Assembly (NCBI GenBank): GCA_036303105.1
Contig: JAXJBF010000064.1
Span: 1 to 40,967 of the forward strand
Length of the DNA stretch: 40,967 bases
Direction of reading: 5' to 3'
DNA from: UMGS1590 sp036303105
Lineage (GTDB): Bacteria > Bacillota > Peptococcia > Peptococcales > Peptococcaceae
In this document: positions 7,886 to 15,474 of the stretch, in pieces
Position numbering within the stretch: the stretch's first letter is position 1
Layout of the letters: each line of letters begins with the position of its first letter
Position numbers and translations under genes: made by a program
The notes under the pieces: model-generated
The model's input: only the letters and a program-made list of their open reading frames with translations
Told to the model about the DNA's origin: nothing
Databases searched by the model: none

Positions 7886-8344
7886 TCAGTGCAGTTTTTT
7901 CTCCATATCATCGTAAGTAAGCAGATCACCATTTGGCGCCCACATAAGATGATACTCCGTTTCAACATACCCACGTTTGCGATAAATGGCACGTCCCAGC
8001 GGCGTGGTCTCCAAACGTGCTGTGTCATGCTGCTGTGCCACCTTTGCCTCCGCAAAATCCAAAAGGGCACGGCCATAACCATGACCCTGGTGATCTGGGC
8101 GTACATAGAGCCGTGTCAAATGGTTGTCATCAATGGTGATGGTGCCCACGGCTTGGTCATCATCCAAGCAAAGGTAAACGATGCCCTTTGCCACATCTGC
8201 GCCGATTTGCGCCTCATTGTGTCCCTCCAAAAACAACGTTACTGCACCTGGCGGATAATAATGAGGATATTGCTCGCGAATGGTTTGCTGAACGATGTGC
8301 GTAACCAAGGCAATGTCATGTGTTTCAGCCAAGCGAATCTCCAT
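7886..8344 (-). CDS. GNAT-family N-acetyltransferase
   Basis: This 152-aa protein opens MEIRLAETHDIALVTHIV and has the GNAT acetyl-CoA loop LYVRPDHQGHGYGRALLDFAE (QGHGYG), with the closing strand YRKRGYVETEYHLMW. The ATG at 8344 is chosen because AAGGAGG lies 8 bases upstream and the family starts at this strand. The gene overlaps the end of the preceding acetyltransferase by 20 bases, so translation is probably coupled. It is last in a five-gene run. Its substrate is unknown. Confidence 0.82.
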   Translation of the reverse strand: MEIRLAETHDIALVTHIVQQTIREQYPHYYPPGAVTLFLEGHNEAQIGADVAKGIVYLCLDDDQAVGTITIDDNHLTRLYVRPDHQGHGYGRALLDFAEAKVAQQHDTARLETTPLGRAIYRKRGYVETEYHLMWAPNGDLLTYDDMEKKLH

Positions 8345-8990
8345 GATTTGAGCCTCCTTCTTGAGCCCAGCCGGGGCCATCCAGACGAACGATCTCCTCG
8401 GGGCTAAGTTTATCCTCAGCGGTCAATGGACGATGCACACGGCAAGGATTGCCAAAGGCAACCACACCTGCTGGAATGTCTCGTACGACCACACTTCCAG
8501 CACCAATGATGCTGCCCCGACCGATGGTCACCCCAGGGCAGATGGTGCAGTTGGCGCCAATCCACACTTCATCTTCAATAACAATCGGCGCAGATACACC
8601 AACGGCCTCACGGGTGCGCTGCTGAGCATCCATGGCATGGCCGGCACAGCTGATGATGGTGCCTGGTGCAATGAAGACCGCATTGCCAATGTGCACTGGC
8701 GCTGTATCCAGAATGACACAATTATAATTTAAGAATGCAAAACCATGAAAATGAATGTTGAATCCATAGTCGCATTGAAAGTTTGGCTGAATGCCGACAG
8801 GGCCTTCCATGGTGCCAAAAAGGTCCCGCAAAATCTCCTGCTGACGTTCACCGTCATCAGGGCTGGTGCGGTTGTACTCCCAACAGAGGCGATGCGCTTT
8901 GCGCTGGCGTGCGCCAAGGTCGCGGTTTTCACTGACAGCATAAGGTTTGCCGCTGGTCATTACAGTATCAATAAAGGCATCAATATTCAT
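8325..8990 (-). CDS. Sugar O-acetyltransferase (maltose/galactoside acetyltransferase type)
   Basis: This 221-aa protein has an N-terminal Mac segment (residues 1-60, with RQRKAHRLCWEYN) followed by a left-handed beta-helix of hexapeptide repeats. Typical pieces are GFAFLNYNCVILDTAPVHIG, FIAPGTIISCAGHA (containing the active-site His) and VWIGANCTICPGVTIG, ending VAFGNPCRVHRPL. It transfers acetyl from acetyl-CoA to a sugar hydroxyl in the cytoplasm. The tail after residue 195 is about 20 residues longer than usual and overlaps the next gene. AAAGGAG precedes the ATG at 8990. Confidence 0.9.
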   Translation of the reverse strand: MNIDAFIDTVMTSGKPYAVSENRDLGARQRKAHRLCWEYNRTSPDDGERQQEILRDLFGTMEGPVGIQPNFQCDYGFNIHFHGFAFLNYNCVILDTAPVHIGNAVFIAPGTIISCAGHAMDAQQRTREAVGVSAPIVIEDEVWIGANCTICPGVTIGRGSIIGAGSVVVRDIPAGVVAFGNPCRVHRPLTAEDKLSPEEIVRLDGPGWAQEGGSNHGDSLG

Positions 8991-9002
8991 ACAAAACTCC
9001 TT

Positions 9003-9743
9003 TTAGATCAAAAATGTCATTGTCTTATCGTCGCTCAGTGCCGCCTCATAATGCAGGCCCAAAGCATCAAAATGCGCCAGCTGCGAAAGATCATCGATTT
9101 GCTGCTCGGCCATAAAGCGCACCATCTCACCGCGCGCCATTTTTGCGAAGGTGCCTTTCTGCTTCACACGACCATCGCTGATTTCCCCGAAGCGCACTGT
9201 GAGCATGCGATCATTGGGGCCGCAATAAGGACGAATGGCGCGAGCGTATTCTTCTGAAGCCAGATTGAGGATGATGCCATCGCGCGCATCCAAGGCTTCA
9301 TACAGCCGTCTGCCCCAATAAGCATAAAGATCCTGTGCACCATCGCAGGACAGCTTTGCCTGCATTTCCAAGCGATAGGGCATGACCGCATCAAAAAGGC
9401 GCAGCACCCCATACATGCCGGAAAGGATGCGCAAATGGTCCTGCAGATAGTCCAGCGCGTTGCGCGCCAACACTGCTGGCGCCAAATGTTGATACTGCAG
9501 CCCTTCATAGGCGAGAATTGCCGGCGTTTGCGCCTTTTTCGGATCAAACACAGCAAGGCGTTCAAGATTTTCGGCAGTGAGTTTATCGCTGCACCGCCAT
9601 AATGTTTTCAGCGCTTTGGCATCCATGGCGCGAAGCGTCTCTGCCAAATGCGCCGCGTCGTCAGCAAAGACCGGTTCTGTCAATGCTGGCAGGGTATCAC
9701 TGTCAATGGTCATTTTCTTTGCAGGGGAAATAATAATTTTCAT
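9003..9743 (-). CDS. yaaA: Peroxide stress protein YaaA (DUF328)
   Basis: This 246-aa protein begins MKIIISPAKKM, the near-invariant start of YaaA. It carries other family blocks: FDPKKAQTPAILAYEGLQYQ, ILSGMYGVLRLFDAVMPYRLEM and NLASEEYARAI. YaaA binds DNA and lowers free iron during peroxide stress in E. coli. Its start overlaps the preceding YgjP-like gene by 4 bases (ATGA), so the two are translationally coupled. The company of a flavodoxin and nearby PerR genes fits a redox-stress role. Confidence 0.93.
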   Translation of the reverse strand: MKIIISPAKKMTIDSDTLPALTEPVFADDAAHLAETLRAMDAKALKTLWRCSDKLTAENLERLAVFDPKKAQTPAILAYEGLQYQHLAPAVLARNALDYLQDHLRILSGMYGVLRLFDAVMPYRLEMQAKLSCDGAQDLYAYWGRRLYEALDARDGIILNLASEEYARAIRPYCGPNDRMLTVRFGEISDGRVKQKGTFAKMARGEMVRFMAEQQIDDLSQLAHFDALGLHYEAALSDDKTMTFLI

Positions 9744-10297
9744 GATTTTGGATTCCTTTGTAAAAGTGCGGAGCCATTGGCCTTAAGCCAATCGCGCCCA
9801 GTGCGATAATCAGGAAGAACCTTCTCTACTTCTGCCCAAAAACGCGCAGAATGGTTCATTTCTTTCAAATGACAGAGCTCGTGCACCACCACATAGTCGC
9901 GCACTGCATCTGGTGCCAACATGAGAAAGGCATTGAGACTCAGCCTCCCCGTTGACGAGCAACTGCCCCAAAGCGTGTGCTGTGTGCGAATATGCAGCGC
10001 CTGAGGCTGCACCCCAACACGCGGCGCCCACTGAGCAACCCGTGCTGGCAAATCGCGCTGCGCTTGTGCTTTCAGCAACGCCAGTTCAGCCGGCGTCAGC
10101 ACATCGCCGCCCCAGGCGCGCTGCCCTGCTTCCAGCTGGGCGCGTTTTTTGGCAATCCAAGCTTGTTTGCTGGCTACAAAACGCCGCACCGATTGCTGCG
10201 ACATGTCCCGCGGCGCACGCACGGTGAGACTGCCATCGGCAGCAAGTTCGAGGCTAATGGAACGACGCTGGCTATAGATAATGTTAACAGGCTGCAT
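9740..10297 (-). CDS. YgjP-type metal-dependent hydrolase (DUF45, M48-like)
   Basis: This 185-aa protein carries the zinc motif HELCHLKEMNHSARFW (HExxH with a third His) at about residues 140-155. It also has the family approach TLWGSCSSTGRLSLNAFLMLAP. YgjP proteins are small SprT/WLM-like putative zinc peptidases whose substrates are not settled. The start ATG overlaps the flavodoxin gene stop by one base (TGATG), indicating coupled translation. Confidence 0.88.
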   Translation of the reverse strand: MQPVNIIYSQRRSISLELAADGSLTVRAPRDMSQQSVRRFVASKQAWIAKKRAQLEAGQRAWGGDVLTPAELALLKAQAQRDLPARVAQWAPRVGVQPQALHIRTQHTLWGSCSSTGRLSLNAFLMLAPDAVRDYVVVHELCHLKEMNHSARFWAEVEKVLPDYRTGRDWLKANGSALLQRNPKS

Positions 10298-11016
10298 CAG
10301 TAATTCACCGGCAAATCATTCAGCCAATTCATAAAATCGGTGCGTGTGCCGCTGGTGGCTGCCGCATTGCCTCGCAGATTGTACCCAGCAGTTACATAAG
10401 CGTCACAAAGCTTGGCAATCTCGTCGCGGCTTGTACCGGCACCGCTGTCCTCGGCTTCATAGCAGCATACAGGAATGATCGTTTTCTTCGAAAAATCATA
10501 GGCTTCTAAAAAGCTGCACACCGGCATTGGCAGCCCGCCCCACCAGTTTGGATACACGAGAACAATGGTGCTGAAATCGTCCATGTTGTCCACCTGTGTC
10601 GCCAGCGCTGGGCGCGCCTGATCAAGCTGCTCCTGTTTGGCTTGTTCATAGGTGGCATCTTCATCGGACGGATACGGCGTCTCACAAAGGATATCAAAAT
10701 AATCGCCGCCTGTTGCTTCAACCGCTGTCTGCGCCATCAGCTGGGTATCACCCAGCACACCAGCGCTGCTTTTATTAAGTGTCGCCGCTGACACCATGTC
10801 CACATCATCCGACAAAGTGGTGTTGCTCGCCCATGAAAACACCGCCACCAAGGTGCCGCCAGTTGCACCGGCGTCGGCATCTTCTGCTGGTGCCGAGCTT
10901 GTTTCGCTGGTGCTCGATGCCGGCGCGCTTTCCGCCTTTTCATCCTGACCACAGGCAGCAAACAGACATACCAGCCCCAGCATGAGAACAATGAGCAAGA
11001 CTTTTTTCTTCGTCAT
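10297..11016 (-). CDS. Flavodoxin-domain lipoprotein
   Basis: This 239-aa protein starts with a lysine-rich signal peptide, MTKKKVLLIVLMLGLVC, and a lipobox ending LFAAC at Cys 22, so it is probably a membrane-anchored lipoprotein. A Ser/Ala/Glu-rich linker (residues 25-52) leads to a flavodoxin_4-type domain. FSWASNTT takes the place of the FMN phosphate loop, and VYPNWWGGLPMPVCSFLEAYDF and the closing strand follow. Related proteins are extracytoplasmic flavodoxins of anaerobes, and the electron partner is unknown. GGAGGG precedes the ATG. It is the first gene of the operon running to the GNAT gene at 7886. Confidence 0.88.
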   Translation of the reverse strand: MTKKKVLLIVLMLGLVCLFAACGQDEKAESAPASSTSETSSAPAEDADAGATGGTLVAVFSWASNTTLSDDVDMVSAATLNKSSAGVLGDTQLMAQTAVEATGGDYFDILCETPYPSDEDATYEQAKQEQLDQARPALATQVDNMDDFSTIVLVYPNWWGGLPMPVCSFLEAYDFSKKTIIPVCCYEAEDSGAGTSRDEIAKLCDAYVTAGYNLRGNAAATSGTRTDFMNWLNDLPVNY

Positions 11017-11039
11017 ACACGTCCCTCCAATCTAAAAAA

Positions 11040-11068
11040 ATCATACCTTATCTCGGTTTTTTTCGCAA
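11040..11068 (-). promoter_or_regulatory. Promoter of the flavodoxin lipoprotein operon
   Basis: On the minus strand TTGCGA (11068-11063) and TATGAT (11045-11040) are separated by exactly 17 bases, about 24 bases before the start codon. Confidence 0.6.
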
Positions 11069-11083
11069 CGTTCTGCACGTATG

Positions 11084-11096
11084 GTGACAAGGTCAC
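11084..11096. promoter_or_regulatory. CRP/FNR-like palindrome between divergent promoters
   Basis: GTGACAAGGTCAC is a perfect 5-3-5 palindrome. A TATGAT at 11119-11124 probably serves the ferredoxin gene and has no good -35. The palindrome centre lies about 41 bases before the expected start of that transcript, the classical position for a CRP/FNR-type activator. A CRP/FNR gene lies at the other end of the ferredoxin unit. The half-site GTGAC matches CRP-type sites better than FNR TTGAT, and the 3-base spacing is unusual. Confidence 0.4.
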
Positions 11097-11156
11097 GGAA
11101 CATAGAATGTGCTTCTGCTATGATAAATACACAAACACAAGGAGGTTCGATCATTG

Positions 11157-11369
11157 ATGGAAGTCACTGCTAAAAAACATCGCAGAGCCAATGTCGACCA
11201 GGACCATTGCGTCGCCTGCGGCTGCTGCGTCAAAGTTTGCCCGCGCCAGGCCATTCAGGTATGGCGTGGCATCGTCGCCAAAGTAGACACCACGCGCTGT
11301 GTTGGCTGCGGGCTTTGTGCCCGCGAATGTCCGGCATCTGTCATCAGTATTAAGGAGGAATGGGTATGA
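11157..11369 (+). CDS. 2[4Fe-4S] ferredoxin-like protein
   Basis: This small protein of 70 aa has two complete cluster motifs: CVACGCCVKVCP and CVGCGLCARECP. It is basic at the N-terminus (KKHRRAN). It would pass electrons at low potential in the cytoplasm. The ATG at 11157 is preferred; a TTG one codon earlier is closer to the AAGGAGG at 11139-11145 and cannot be excluded. The stop overlaps the next gene's start (ATGA), so it probably feeds electrons to or from the adjoining membrane protein. Confidence 0.88.
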   Translation: MEVTAKKHRRANVDQDHCVACGCCVKVCPRQAIQVWRGIVAKVDTTRCVGCGLCARECPASVISIKEEWV

Positions 11370-11980
11370 CCAAGCATTGGTATGATTATATGTGGATTGT
11401 TTCGCTCACCTATCTGGTGCTGGGCTTTTTTAACATTCTCTTTGCCTGGCTCGGGCTCTTTTGCTTCTTTATTCCACTGATCATTGCCACCGCCAAAGGC
11501 AGCAAAGCCTACTGCAACCGCTACTGTGGCCGAGGCCAGCTGTTCAGCCTCATCGGCGAACGCTTCGGCCTCTCTCGCAAACGGGATGTGCCAGCATGGA
11601 TGAAAAGCAAGGCCTTTCGCTACGGCTTCCTCATCTTCTTTTTCATCATGTTTTTCCAAATGCTCTGGAGCACCGCCCTGGTCTTTGCCGGCACCCACAG
11701 CCTCAGCCAAGCCGTGACCCTGCTCTGGACCTTCCGCCTGCCTTGGCACTGGGCTTATCACGGGACGCTTTTCAGCCAAGGCGTGGCACAATTCGCTTTC
11801 GGATTCTACAGTGTCATGCTCACCTCGACGGTTCTCGGCTTTGCCACCATGGCTGCCTTCAAACCACGCAGCTGGTGCGTATACTGCCCGATGGGCACCA
11901 TGACCCAGCTCATCTGCAAAGCCAAGGCCTCAGGCCATGAAACAAAGGACCTGCAGCCAGGCCCCCTTTCCCTCCATTAA
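11366..11980 (+). CDS. NapH/CcoG-like membrane ferredoxin protein
   Basis: This 204-aa protein has four or so membrane helices and two conserved cysteine motifs: CNRYCGRGQLF after the first helical pair and WCVYCPMGTMTQLIC near the C-terminus. This is the layout of the NapH/NosR/CcoG/YccM membrane part without the C-terminal ferredoxin domain, which the preceding gene may supply in trans. The start is fixed at ATG 11366 by AAGGAGG 7 bases upstream and the ATGA overlap with the ferredoxin stop. The physiological electron acceptor is unknown. The 3' end overlaps the convergent regulator gene by a few bases. Confidence 0.85.
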   Translation: MTKHWYDYMWIVSLTYLVLGFFNILFAWLGLFCFFIPLIIATAKGSKAYCNRYCGRGQLFSLIGERFGLSRKRDVPAWMKSKAFRYGFLIFFFIMFFQMLWSTALVFAGTHSLSQAVTLLWTFRLPWHWAYHGTLFSQGVAQFAFGFYSVMLTSTVLGFATMAAFKPRSWCVYCPMGTMTQLICKAKASGHETKDLQPGPLSLH

Positions 11981-12639
11981 AGCTGCTCAGCCAGTGCCTG
12001 CAGCGCTGCCTCATCAACAATCGTCACGCTGCCACGCGATAACTGCACCATACCTTCGGACTGAAAATAGCGCAGCATCCGCGTCACCACTTCACGCGCT
12101 GTGCCGAGATGATTGGCCAACACTTCATGGGTTGTCTTCAGCGTCCTACAATCGCCCAAAGCCGCCTCTTCCAATAGCAGCACCGCCAGACGCTTGTCCA
12201 TGCTCTGCCAGAGGATCTGCTCTAAAAGTCACATCACCTCAGAAAAGCGGCGTGCCATAATCTCATTGGTTTCATTGGCAACCGCCGCCGACTGAGCCAT
12301 GAGGGCGCTATAAACTTCCGCTGGAATCAGCCAAAACGCCGACGGATGCACCGCTTCAATGGTCACATCAAAACGGATGCTGTGCAGCACACACGGTGCC
12401 GAAAACAGGCAGAGTTCCCCTTCGAGCAAGCGATACAGCGTAATCTCCCTTCCTTCCGGCGACAAACTATACACCCGCAGCTGCCCGCTTTCCAAAAGCA
12501 AAAGACCTGTGCAGTCTCGTCCCCCAACATGCAGCACCGTCCCTGGCGCCACCGAACGCTGTGTCGCAGCACTCAGAAGCATCTCCTGCTGTTTGTCAGT
12601 CAGTGCTTGCCAAAAAGGCAAACGCTCCTCTATACGCAT
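11977..12639 (-). pseudogene. CRP/FNR-family regulator interrupted by one in-frame UGA
   Basis: The minus strand encodes a full CRP/FNR protein of about 220 codons with a single in-frame TGA at 12231-12229. Before it lie the cyclic-nucleotide-like sensor domain (MRIEERLPFWQALTDKQQ...LLLLESGQLRVYSLSPEGREITLYRL) and the dimer helix start NEIMARRFSEVM. After it the same frame continues LLEQILWQSMDKRLAVLLLEE and then a helix-turn-helix (LKTTHEVLANHLGTAREVVTRML). Homologues I recall have Trp at the stop position (RFSDVMWLIEQI), so this is a TGG-to-TGA change. The start at 12639 follows AAGGGAGG. The gene is either a recent pseudogene, a sequencing error, or read through at low level. The truncated product would lack the DNA-binding domain. 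Confidence 0.85.
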
Positions 12640-12661
12640 AAACAAACCTCCCTTGTGATAA

Positions 12662-12690
12662 TTGACAGCCACGATCATCTTTTATATACT
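12662..12690 (+). promoter_or_regulatory. Promoter of the DUF134-desulfoferrodoxin operon
   Basis: TTGACA at 12662-12667, a 17-base spacer and TATACT at 12685-12690 form a near-consensus sigma-A promoter. It lies about 44 bases before the DUF134 start. Confidence 0.75.
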
Positions 12691-12733
12691 GAAAATAAGA
12701 AATGCCTTGTAATGATGAATGAAGGTGAAACAC

Positions 12734-13135
12734 GTGGCACGACCAAAAAAATGCAGAAGGGTATGTCAACTCCCTGATACGAAAGAATTTATTCCAGCAG
12801 GCAAAACCGCCTGCGACAACGCCGTCATTCTGACGGTCGATGAATTTGAGGCCATCCGTCTCATTGATTTTCAGGATCTGTCCCAAGAAGAATGTGGCAT
12901 CAACATGCAAATTGCCCGCTCAACCGTGCAGGGCATCTACAACGACGCCCGCAGGAAGCTGGCCATTGCCCTGGTTGAAGGACGGCCCATCCGTATCGAA
13001 GGCGGCGATTACCAAGTCTGCGACGGCAATGGTGGCCACTGCGGCTGTCATGCCTGCCACAAACGCCCCTTTCAGCACACACAGGCATCATGTAACGTAT
13101 CGCCCACAACCATTGAACAGGAGGAACAACAATGA
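12734..13135 (+). CDS. DUF134 family DNA-binding protein
   Basis: This 133-aa protein opens MARPKKCRRVCQLP, the characteristic DUF134 start. It has a sigma-70 region-4-like helix-turn-helix, LTVDEFEAIRLIDFQDLSQEECGINMQIARSTVQGI (residues 34-69). The C-terminal tail is rich in Cys and His (HCGCHACHKRP), which could bind a metal or cluster. The GTG at 12734 is chosen over the ATG at 12719 because it gives the family N-terminus and has AAGGTGA a few bases before it. It overlaps the desulfoferrodoxin start by 4 bases. A regulatory role in redox or metal response is inferred from the context only. Confidence 0.85.
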   Translation: MARPKKCRRVCQLPDTKEFIPAGKTACDNAVILTVDEFEAIRLIDFQDLSQEECGINMQIARSTVQGIYNDARRKLAIALVEGRPIRIEGGDYQVCDGNGGHCGCHACHKRPFQHTQASCNVSPTTIEQEEQQ

Positions 13136-13509
13136 GCAACAAATTCCGTATCTGCCGTAAATGCGGCAACCTCGTCGGCATGGTCCATGACTCCGGCGTA
13201 CCACTGATCTGCTGCGGTGAAAAAATGGAAGAACTTACGCCAAACACCGTTGAAGCCAGTGGTGAAAAACATCTCCCTGTCGTTACTGTAACCGATGATA
13301 TCCTCACTGTCAACGTTGGCAGTGTCGATCACCCAATGCTCGACGCCCACCTCATCGAATGGATCTTTGTCCAAACCGAACACGGCGGCCAGCGCAAAGC
13401 CTTCAAAGCAGGCGACGCCCCACACGCTGAATTTTGTCTCAAAGGCGACAAAGCCATTGCTGTCTACGCCTACTGCAATCTCCACGGCTTGTGGATGACA
13501 GAAGTATAA
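13132..13509 (+). CDS. dfx: Desulfoferrodoxin (superoxide reductase)
   Basis: This 125-aa protein has both iron centres of the 2Fe class. The N-terminal desulforedoxin-like centre I has CRKCG and CCGEKM. The catalytic centre II ligands are His in EKHLP, His in DHPM, His in DAHLIEW and the pair YCNLHG. It reduces superoxide to peroxide in the cytoplasm without making oxygen. The usual electron donor is rubredoxin or ferredoxin. AGGAGG precedes the ATG, which overlaps the DUF134 stop (ATGA). Peroxide made here could be removed by the rubrerythrin encoded 6 kb away. Confidence 0.95.
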   Translation: MSNKFRICRKCGNLVGMVHDSGVPLICCGEKMEELTPNTVEASGEKHLPVVTVTDDILTVNVGSVDHPMLDAHLIEWIFVQTEHGGQRKAFKAGDAPHAEFCLKGDKAIAVYAYCNLHGLWMTEV

Positions 13510-13527
13510 AGACAATCATCAAACAAC

Positions 13528-13573
13528 AAAGCGCCCTTTTGGTGTTTAAACACCAAAAGGGCGCTTTTTATGT
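13528..13573 (+). terminator. Terminator after desulfoferrodoxin
   Basis: A perfect 40-base palindrome (13528-13567, arms beginning AAAGCGCCCTTTTGG) is followed by TTTTTA. It starts 18 bases after the stop. Confidence 0.9.
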
Positions 13574-13611
13574 TAAACTATACTATAATCAATACTTTTT
13601 GAGGTGATTTT

Positions 13612-14538
13612 ATGCGTACCGAGCACCTGGAATATCTTGTTGATTTACACCAAACCCTATCACTTTCAAAAACAGCCGAAAATTTTTACACGACCCATCA
13701 ATCCATTAACAGCGCCATCAAATCGTTGGAAAAAGAATTGGATGTTGACATTCTCAATCGTACCCATCGCGGCATTCTTTTCACAGAACCAGGCATATTG
13801 GTCTACCAACACGCTCTTAAAATATTACAAGAGCAAAATCAATTAGCAGAACATCTCACCCCTTTCAAACACACAAAACGTTCTGCACTACAAGGCGAGC
13901 TCAACATCTATACCATCCCACGTTTTTCCAACCGACCTTTTCTTAAAATCTATAGTTCATTTTGTAAGCATAATCCTTTATTATCTGTTAATCTTAAATC
14001 TTTAACACCCTCGCTCTTCTATCAATTACTGCCCACAACCTCCCCCTTCATCTTCATCTCAACAGCGCAGAAAAACACATTGTCGTCGAAAGCTTTTTTA
14101 GAGCAATTGGAAGAATACAATCTTCAATACGATATCATTCAGGAATACACACTAGGAGTGGCTTACAAAAGTCATTCGCAGTGGGAACCACAACTTAAGG
14201 ATGCTCCAGCATCCAAAATTCTCCAACAAGTTCCTATTGCACTTTTTAATTACGCCTTAGATGAAAATTACTTATTACTCGACGAATCTACCATGTCCAA
14301 TATGTTTTTTGTTGACGGTTTTGACGCACAAAAGCAGCTCATTAAAGCAGACACACATGTAGCTTACTGCACCCCTAATGAATATCAACTTTTCTTCTAT
14401 GATAAGCAAACTTCTATTGAATTCAAACTACTCAATGATCCCCCTCAGTTTTCTTACATCATCATTTATCCGCAAGAATTAAAAAATGATCCTCGGATAG
14501 AATCCTTTTTGACGCTGTTCAAAAAGAATTATTGCTAA
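13612..14538 (+). CDS. LysR-family transcriptional regulator
   Basis: This 308-aa protein has a LysR winged helix at the N-terminus: HLEYLVDLHQTLSLSKTAENFYTTHQSINSAIKSLEKELDVDILNR, shown here in parts as LSLSKTAENF and SINSAIKSLEKEL, with the rest a diverged effector domain. GAGGTG lies 8 bases before the ATG. It points toward module copy 1 and overlaps the last codons of the repeat-protein gene tail to tail. It is therefore the best candidate local regulator for that module. The effector is unknown. Confidence 0.85.
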   Translation: MRTEHLEYLVDLHQTLSLSKTAENFYTTHQSINSAIKSLEKELDVDILNRTHRGILFTEPGILVYQHALKILQEQNQLAEHLTPFKHTKRSALQGELNIYTIPRFSNRPFLKIYSSFCKHNPLLSVNLKSLTPSLFYQLLPTTSPFIFISTAQKNTLSSKAFLEQLEEYNLQYDIIQEYTLGVAYKSHSQWEPQLKDAPASKILQQVPIALFNYALDENYLLLDESTMSNMFFVDGFDAQKQLIKADTHVAYCTPNEYQLFFYDKQTSIEFKLLNDPPQFSYIIIYPQELKNDPRIESFLTLFKKNYC

Positions 14539-15461
14539 ACAATCCTCAGCTGAGCACAAAATTGTTTGTACGCCATCTGTTCCTCTTGATGCAAGCCTCG
14601 AACAGATGGCAATGTTGCTTTTTGAACAACAGGTGGCAAAGCATACAGTTCTTTTAAAAGAGCAAAATAATGTTCATCCATGTATGTTTTCATACACGTT
14701 TCAAAAGCCTGCTTACTGGTCTGAATGAAATGATAGTCCACCGCGTCAAAATAATACTCTTTCGAAAAAATTGGCGACACACATGCCTGCTCCAGCAGCA
14801 ACTTCTGCTGTTGGCACCACGCCGTATATTGACGATTGAAAATTTTAAACGTTTTCTGTCCCTGTTCATCAATATACCCAAAACCAAAATACCGATGCTC
14901 TTCACCCAGCGGCAGCAATTGTTCCGCAAGCCATTGTTTTTCCAACTGTTCAACCCATGTTAAATATCGACGGCCTGTCTCTTTGGTCAATGTCTTCATG
15001 TTAATCGCCATGGATACAGTCGCTTCAAACAATCGCAACAGATCATAATCATAGCAAGCATCCAGCGTCTCTTTCCATGTTTCTAGACTGTGGGCCGCAT
15101 AGTCATACGCTGAAAGATTCTGCAACCGTTCAACACAAGCAAAAAACGTATCACTATACTTTTCATTAAGAACATGCAACATGTCAAACTGATATGCTCT
15201 CTTTACATGCTGACGTTCTCCGTGCGCCACTTTACACCAATAGGTTTTCACATCAATGGGTGTGCAATACCATCCATTTTGTGCACATTTCATAAATCGC
15301 TCAAAAATCGTCTGCTCTTTCCCGGTCACAACAAATTTGACTTGTCCACGCTCAAGATATCCACAGCCAAACATCTCAAATTCTTCATTAACAGCCCCAG
15401 CCTGCAATAATTTTTCATAATGTGTGCTTATTGCCTGGTCTCTGCCAGCATAACTTCCCAT
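14535..15461 (-). CDS. Unrecognised 308-aa protein with internal duplication (module copy 1)
   Basis: I do not recognise a family. There is no signal peptide or membrane helix. Two stretches resemble each other: residues 31-80 (FGCGYLERGQVKF...CTPIDVKTYWCKV) and 192-241 (FGFGYIDEQGQKTF...CVSPIFSKEYYFDAV). Each is followed by a helical segment, so the protein seems built from two related halves. It aligns over its length with the product of 25614-26546, for example CVSPIFSKEYYF with CVFPIFWKKYWF. GAGGAGGG precedes the ATG. It is last in the trio zinc ribbon-ATPase-repeat protein and starts 13 bases after the ATPase stop. It may be a partner or substrate-recognition subunit of the lone ATPase; this is inference. 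Confidence 0.8.
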   Translation of the reverse strand: MGSYAGRDQAISTHYEKLLQAGAVNEEFEMFGCGYLERGQVKFVVTGKEQTIFERFMKCAQNGWYCTPIDVKTYWCKVAHGERQHVKRAYQFDMLHVLNEKYSDTFFACVERLQNLSAYDYAAHSLETWKETLDACYDYDLLRLFEATVSMAINMKTLTKETGRRYLTWVEQLEKQWLAEQLLPLGEEHRYFGFGYIDEQGQKTFKIFNRQYTAWCQQQKLLLEQACVSPIFSKEYYFDAVDYHFIQTSKQAFETCMKTYMDEHYFALLKELYALPPVVQKATLPSVRGLHQEEQMAYKQFCAQLRIV

Positions 15462-15474
15462 GATGCCCTCCTCT

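Noticed and set aside
12229..12231. Reading the UGA in the CRP/FNR gene as selenocysteine
   Set aside because: Homologues have Trp, not Cys, at this position. No selenocysteine-insertion stem is evident just after it, and the site is structural, not catalytic.
12654..12667. TGTGATAATTGACA as a second CRP/FNR site over the DUF134 promoter
   Set aside because: The arms match imperfectly and most of the sequence is explained by the TTGACA -35 element. The evidence is too weak to call it an operator.
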